A stretch of DNA of 64,000 bases, taken from Thermus sp. CCB_US3_UF1. Its GTDB lineage: Bacteria; Deinococcota; Deinococci; Deinococcales; Thermaceae. Positions 59,122-64,000 of this stretch are shown here, one piece after another (the stretch's first letter is position 1; the number at the start of each line of letters is the position of its first letter). The stretch spans positions 496,001-560,000 of the forward strand of contig NC_017278.1 of NCBI RefSeq assembly GCF_000236585.1, written 5' to 3'. The position numbers were made by a program, and so were the translations under genes. The notes below the pieces were generated by a model, which saw only the letters and a list, made by a program, of their open reading frames with translations, was not told the DNA's origin and searched no databases.

Positions 59122-59349
59122 ATGCCGGTCTACGTGTACAAAGGGCTCCAGACAGGCAACTACTACGAGTTTGAGCAGGGCTTTCACGACGAGCCCCTGA
59201 AGGCCCACCCCGAGACCGGGGAACCCCTTAAGCGGGTCATCACCCCCCCGGCCATTATCTTTAAGGGCTCGGGTTGGCACGTGAAGGACTACGCCAAGAA
59301 GGACACGGGCAAGTCCGAGGGCGGGGAGTCCAAGGGGGACAAGGAGTAA
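59122..59349 (+). CDS. FmdB-family protein lacking its zinc-ribbon cysteines
   Basis: A 75-residue protein that matches FmdB (usually MP-Y-Y-C-x2-C...CPxCG...FKGSGW) along its length: MPVYVYKGLQTGNYYEFEQ, HPETGEPLKRVI and PPAIIFKGSGWHVKDY. All four cysteines are replaced, by GLQTGN and HPET. It therefore should not bind zinc. The C-terminal tail is Lys/Glu/Ser-rich and probably disordered. AGGAGGG precedes the ATG. Function is unknown even for normal FmdB. Confidence 0.78.
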   Translation: MPVYVYKGLQTGNYYEFEQGFHDEPLKAHPETGEPLKRVITPPAIIFKGSGWHVKDYAKKDTGKSEGGESKGDKE

Positions 59350-59361
59350 GGCGTGGCCCCG

Positions 59362-59389
59362 GGCCCCCTGGGGGAACCCCCGGGGGGCC
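59362..59389 (+). terminator. Hairpin terminator after fmdB
   Basis: GGCCCCC (59362-59368) pairs with GGGGGCC (59383-59389), with GGGGG/CCCCC continuing inside. The following bases are TTATACTT, which also hold the next -10 box. Confidence 0.5.
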
Positions 59390-59390
59390 T

Positions 59391-59396
59391 TATACT
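59391..59396 (+). promoter_or_regulatory. -10 box TATACT, leaderless promoter of the SPFH gene
   Basis: TATACT starts directly after the hairpin stem and ends 6 bases before ATG 59403. Confidence 0.6.
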
Positions 59397-59402
59397 TGGG
59401 CC

Positions 59403-60338
59403 ATGCTGAACCTGGCGGCGCTGGCCCTCCTTCTCCTGGGGGTGGGGGTCCTTTTCACCCCTAGGCGGCGGCTTGGCCTTCCCCTTCTGGGGCTCGGCCT
59501 TCTCCTCCTCCTCCTGGCCAACAGCTTCGTGGTGGTGCCCGCGGGGCACGTGGGGGTGGTGTTCAACATCCTGCGCGGGGTGCAGGAGCGGGCCTTAGGG
59601 GAGGGGGTGCACTTTGTGCTCCCTGGCCTACAGCAGGTGATCCTCTACGATGCCCGGGTCCAGGAGGTGACCCTTTCCGCCCCCCACGAGGGGGAACGCC
59701 GGGCGGACACCTCCATCCGTGCCCGCTCCAAGGAGGGTCTGGAGATCGGCGTGGACGTGACCGTGCAGTACCGGATCCTCAAGGAGGAGGCCCCCAGGCT
59801 GCACCAGGAGGTGGGGCCCGGCTTTTTGGAAACCCTCATCGTGCCCCAGGTGCGCTCCAAGGTGCGGGACGCGGTGGGGCAGTACGGGGCCGCCGAGCTC
59901 ATCAGCACCCAGCGGGCCGCCTTGGAAACCTCGGTGATCCAGGGCCTCGAGGCCACCTTGCGCCAGTACCACATCGCCCTCATCTCCGTCCTCCTGCGGG
60001 AGATCCGCATCCCGGAAACCGTGGCCAAGGTGATCGAGGAGAAACAGACCGCCGAGCAACAGGTGCAGATTGAGATCAACCGCCGCAAACAGGCGGAGAT
60101 CGCCGCCGAACGCCGGGTCATAGAGGCCAAGGGGGAGCGGGACGCCGCCATCCTGCGGGCCGAGGGGGAGGCCAGGGCCATAGAGCTGCGGGGCCGGGCC
60201 TTAAAAAACGCCCCCGAGGTGGTCCAGCTTACCTTTGCCGAGAAGCTCGCCCCCGGGGTGCAGACCGTCTTCGTGCCCAGCACGGGGAACTTCCTCCTGG
60301 ACCTGCGGGGGCTTTCGGGAGGGCAGCCCGCCCGCTAG
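59403..60338 (+). CDS. SPFH/band 7 (stomatin/prohibitin-like) membrane protein
   Basis: A 311-residue protein with two N-terminal hydrophobic helices (about 3-18 and 24-43). The SPFH domain follows (VPAGHVGVVFNILRGVQERALGEGVHFVLPG... VTVQYRI), then a Glu/Arg/Ala-rich coiled coil (about 205-270). SPFH proteins form large membrane rings linked to quality control and membrane order. No NfeD-type partner gene is adjacent. Its TAG stop shares CTAG (60335-60338) with the opposing DUF192 gene. Confidence 0.92.
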   Translation: MLNLAALALLLLGVGVLFTPRRRLGLPLLGLGLLLLLLANSFVVVPAGHVGVVFNILRGVQERALGEGVHFVLPGLQQVILYDARVQEVTLSAPHEGERRADTSIRARSKEGLEIGVDVTVQYRILKEEAPRLHQEVGPGFLETLIVPQVRSKVRDAVGQYGAAELISTQRAALETSVIQGLEATLRQYHIALISVLLREIRIPETVAKVIEEKQTAEQQVQIEINRRKQAEIAAERRVIEAKGERDAAILRAEGEARAIELRGRALKNAPEVVQLTFAEKLAPGVQTVFVPSTGNFLLDLRGLSGGQPAR

Positions 60339-60784
60339 GGGAGGACCCGGTCCCCGGGGGCGAGGCGGAGTAGGCCCTCCCGCACCTCCAGGACGCCCCG
60401 GTAGGCGGTGCCCGGGGCGTGGGTCTCCCCCGGGGCCAGGCGCACCACCTTGAGGACCCGGCCCTCCCCGTCCAGGAAGGCCACCACCACGGGGAAGCGG
60501 TAGCCCTCGGCGCTGAAGGGGGCGTCCGTGGCCTGGGGAAAGAGGTAGAGCAAGGCCTCCAGCGCCTCTTGCCGCACCCCCAGGCCCCGGCTCCAGGCCT
60601 CCGGGGTGCGGGCTAGGCGGGCCCTTAGGCTATGGGTTCCCTCCCGGGTTTCCACCACCACCCGCTGGGGGGCGGGCGGGGTCTGGAAGCGGCGGGCCGC
60701 GAGGAGGTAGCCCAAAAAGGCGAAGACCGAAAGCAGGATCAGGAGGGCAAAGGCCGCCAGGGGGAAGAGGGGGTTCCGTTCCAC
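60335..60784 (-). CDS. Membrane-anchored DUF192 protein
   Basis: A 149-residue DUF192 protein with one N-terminal transmembrane helix (about 8-30). The domain (LRARLARTPEAWSRGLGVR... RGVLEVREGLLRLAPGDRVL) is degenerate: the FWMKNT motif of the family is replaced by FPVVVAF. The GTG start shares one base with the stop of the upstream DUF192 gene, so it is probably a divergent tandem duplicate. Function unknown. Confidence 0.75.
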   Translation of the reverse strand: MERNPLFPLAAFALLILLSVFAFLGYLLAARRFQTPPAPQRVVVETREGTHSLRARLARTPEAWSRGLGVRQEALEALLYLFPQATDAPFSAEGYRFPVVVAFLDGEGRVLKVVRLAPGETHAPGTAYRGVLEVREGLLRLAPGDRVLP

Positions 60785-61239
60785 TACCGGGGCCAGAGCT
60801 TAAGGGCCTCCCCCTCCACCTTGGCCCCGGGGGTGAGGCCGCGCCGTTGGAACCAGCCTCGGTTCACCTCCAGGGCCCCTTGGTACACCACCCCAGGGTA
60901 GTAGACGGGGCAGGGGTCGGCCCGGCAGGGTTCCATGTCCAGAATGCGCAAAATGGTCCCCTGGCGGTCAAAGAAGGCGATGGAGAGGGGGATGAGGGTG
61001 TTTTTCATCCAGAAGCCGCCCGCGGTGGGGCTGGAGAAGAGGAAGACCATCCCCTCCTCCTCCCCCAGGGCCTTGCGGAACATCAGGCCTTGGGCCTGGC
61101 GCTCGGGGGTGTCGGCCACCTCCACCCGCAAGGGGTAGCGCTTTTCCCCCTGGACCACCTGGAGGGTGCTCCGGGGGAAGGTCAGGCCCTGGGCCAGGGC
61201 CAGGAGGCCGAGGAGGAGGGCAAAGGCCAGGGGACGCAT
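60784..61239 (-). CDS. Exported DUF192 protein
   Basis: A 151-residue protein with a signal peptide (MRPLAFALLLGLLALAQG) and a typical DUF192 domain: VEVADTPERQAQGLMFRKAL, FWMKNTLIPLSIAFFD, and LEVNRGWFQRRGLTPGAKV. A Cys pair (CRADPC) may form a disulfide. CATAAT (61251-61246) ends 6 bases before the ATG and overlaps the tmk stop. Function of the family is unknown. Confidence 0.85.
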   Translation of the reverse strand: MRPLAFALLLGLLALAQGLTFPRSTLQVVQGEKRYPLRVEVADTPERQAQGLMFRKALGEEEGMVFLFSSPTAGGFWMKNTLIPLSIAFFDRQGTILRILDMEPCRADPCPVYYPGVVYQGALEVNRGWFQRRGLTPGAKVEGEALKLWPR

Positions 61240-61246
61240 AGGGCCA

Positions 61247-62585
<1,339 letters not shown>

Positions 62586-62624
62586 GGGCTCCAGCTTACT
62601 ACCCTGCCGAGGGCCCCTGAAGAA

Positions 62625-62634
62625 TGACCGGTCA
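62625..62634. promoter_or_regulatory. TGACCGGTCA palindrome at the S9 peptidase promoter
   Basis: A perfect 10-bp palindrome lies 1 base upstream of the TATCAT -10 box (62636-62641) of the peptidase gene. GACCGGTC cores are typical of TetR-family operators. No TetR gene is in the window. Confidence 0.45.
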
Positions 62635-62647
62635 GTATCATGGGGTC

Positions 62648-64000
62648 ATGGGACCCGAAGTCCTCCTAAAGGTGCGCTTTCTCTCCGACCTCACGGAAGG
62701 CCCCGAGGGCCTGCCCCTTTTCCTCCTCACCGAGATCCAGGAGGGGGAGCCGCCCAAGTACCTTTCCCGCCTGGCCCTCTTTGACGGCGCCTTGCGCTTC
62801 CTCACCCAGGAGGAGGCCAGGAAGCCCCGCTACGCCCACCCCTACGTCTACTTCCTGCGCCGGGTGGGGGAGGTCCAGGAGCTTTTCCGTCTGGACCTTC
62901 GGGGGGGAGAGGCGGAGCGGCTTACGCAGACCGCCGGGGTGTTGGACTACGCCCTAGGGCCAGAGGGCCAGGTGGCCTTTTTGGCCCTGAAGGAAGCCCC
63001 CAAACCGGGGCTTCCCCGGACCTTTTCCGGCTGGCCCTTCAAGCTGGATGGCCGGGGCCTCCTCCCCGAAGGCCAGGTGGCCCTCTACCTCCTGCACGGG
63101 GGGGAGGTGCGCCTCCTTTTGGACCGCTACCCTGCCCCCAAGGAGATGGTCTTCGCCCCCGAGGGCCTGTACCTGGTCATGCCCGAGGATCCCCAGGCCC
63201 AGGCGGGGTGGCGGGACACCCTGTACCGGCTTAGGGAGGGGGGGTTGGAGAAGGTCTGGGGGGGCGTGGGCCCCATCTTTGCCCTGGAGTGGAGCCCGGA
63301 AGGGCTTTTCTTCCTGGGCCACGCCTTTGAGCGGGGCGGGGGGACCGAGGCCAGGCTCTACCACCTGCGGGATGGGGGGGTCCGGGTTCTCCTGGAGGGG
63401 AGCCTGCAGAACTCGGTGAACGCCGACCTGCGCTTCGGGGCCCATTTCCAGGGGCCCAAGTGGACGGAGGAAGGGGTGTACCTGGTGCGCACCGAAGGGG
63501 GAGAGGGGAGGCTCTACCGGGTGGGCCTGGACGGCCAGGCGGAGGCCCTTTCGGCTTCGGGGAGCGTCCTGGCCTTTGCCCGCACCCCCAAGGGCCTTTT
63601 CCTCCTCACCGAGGACTTTACCCGTCCAGCTCGCCTCGAGGGCCCCCTGGGGGTTTACGACCCCAACGAGGGCCTCTCCTTGCCCCTGGCGGAGCCCCAG
63701 GCCACGGCCTGGCAGAGCCCTGAGGGGCATAGGGTGCCGGGCTGGGTCCTGCTGCCCGAGGGGGAAGGCCCCCACCCCGTCATCCTCTACATCCATGGGG
63801 GGCCCCACACCGCCTTTGGCCGGGCCCCCATGCTGGAGTTCGCCCTCTACCGCCAGGCGGGGTACGCGGTGGCCTTCGCCAACCCTCGAGGCTCCACCGG
63901 TTACGGCCAGGACTTTGCCCTTCTGGAAGGGGCCTGGGGGGAGCGGGACGAGCGGGACCTCCTGGGCTTCCTGGACCACGTCCTGGCCCACTTTCCCCTG
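62648..64000 (+). CDS. Prolyl oligopeptidase (S9) family acylaminoacyl-peptidase (partial)
   Basis: The first 451 codons are present; the gene continues past the right edge. The N-terminal ~370 residues form the expected beta-propeller (repeated short strands such as VLDYALGPEGQVAFLAL and EKVWGGVGPIFALEWSPEG). The hydrolase domain begins near PVILYIHGGPH (oxyanion region) and continues with FANPRGSTGYGQDF. The serine nucleophile and the Asp/His lie beyond the window. ATG 62648 is 6 bases after TATCAT, hence leaderless. No signal peptide, so it is cytoplasmic. Confidence 0.9.
   Translation, partial: MGPEVLLKVRFLSDLTEGPEGLPLFLLTEIQEGEPPKYLSRLALFDGALRFLTQEEARKPRYAHPYVYFLRRVGEVQELFRLDLRGGEAERLTQTAGVLDYALGPEGQVAFLALKEAPKPGLPRTFSGWPFKLDGRGLLPEGQVALYLLHGGEVRLLLDRYPAPKEMVFAPEGLYLVMPEDPQAQAGWRDTLYRLREGGLEKVWGGVGPIFALEWSPEGLFFLGHAFERGGGTEARLYHLRDGGVRVLLEGSLQNSVNADLRFGAHFQGPKWTEEGVYLVRTEGGEGRLYRVGLDGQAEALSASGSVLAFARTPKGLFLLTEDFTRPARLEGPLGVYDPNEGLSLPLAEPQATAWQSPEGHRVPGWVLLPEGEGPHPVILYIHGGPHTAFGRAPMLEFALYRQAGYAVAFANPRGSTGYGQDFALLEGAWGERDERDLLGFLDHVLAHFPL

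Overview
The window is about 70% G+C chromosomal DNA from a Thermus species (Deinococcus-Thermus). The inference rests on gene content: heteromeric GdhA/GdhB, menaquinone synthesis through futalosine (MqnD), bacillithiol (BshC), a bacterial deoxyhypusine-synthase-like protein, an EF-G-2 paralogue, adenosylcobalamin-dependent NrdJ and a PAHR-type alkyltransferase-like protein. Most gene starts also lie 6-8 bases after a TAnnnT -10 box, the leaderless pattern typical of this phylum. No rRNA, tRNA, CRISPR array, insertion sequence or prophage was seen. Genes are packed edge to edge and no stretch over 300 bases lacks a gene.

Layout. 1-5.9 kb: divergent promoters, a DMT transporter, an HNH nuclease, then TPR, SPOR, Rex and a compositionally odd lipoprotein, and a long-chain prenyl diphosphate synthase. 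5.9-11.2 kb: gdhA-gdhB, a GNAT/dehydrogenase/ubiquitin-fold set, and the deoxyhypusine-synthase-like gene with a structured leader. 11.2-20 kb: a methyltransferase-TPR-DUF2325 fusion, mqnD, a Crp-family regulator, bshC, spoIID, the ATL gene, and a convergent alpha-amylase-family gene. 20-27 kb: gmk-rpoZ-coaBC-argR-marC, facing recN-diguanylate cyclase and glyA. 27.6-36 kb: a minus-strand purine operon purB-C-S-Q-(HAD)-L-F, preceded by YceI and intradiol-dioxygenase-like genes. 36-41 kb: HAD, CMD and hemD-hemA-hemX, then a four-gene small-protein cassette behind a near-consensus promoter with an internal operator-like repeat. 41-49 kb: a two-component system with an 18-bp palindrome at its promoter, hemolysin III, ppsA-moxR, EF-G-2. 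49-58.5 kb: JAMM protease, IMPase, trpF, nrdJ, mtaB, HIT, phosphatase, BFN nuclease, and two tandem PRTase genes. 58.5-64 kb: HAD, MTHFS, a cysteine-less FmdB protein, SPFH protein, DUF192 pair, tmk, NIF3, and an S9 peptidase cut by the window end.

How the genes work together. Several sets are clear pathways: de novo purine synthesis through the PurL-PurQ-PurS complex, the glutamyl-tRNA route to tetrapyrroles, nucleotide supply (gmk, tmk, nrdJ), and cofactors (coaBC, mqnD, bshC, MTHFS). GdhA has lost its catalytic lysine. One of the two PRTase genes 50 kb away has a degenerate PRPP loop and may be the APRT-homologue subunit of the same dehydrogenase complex.

The least-explained signals are: a strongly enriched palindromic octamer CCTCGAGG; -10 boxes built on the stop codon of the preceding gene; a ubiquitin-fold protein whose GG terminus is extended by a promoter; and operator-like repeats in front of the small-protein cassette, the two-component system and the FmdB gene.
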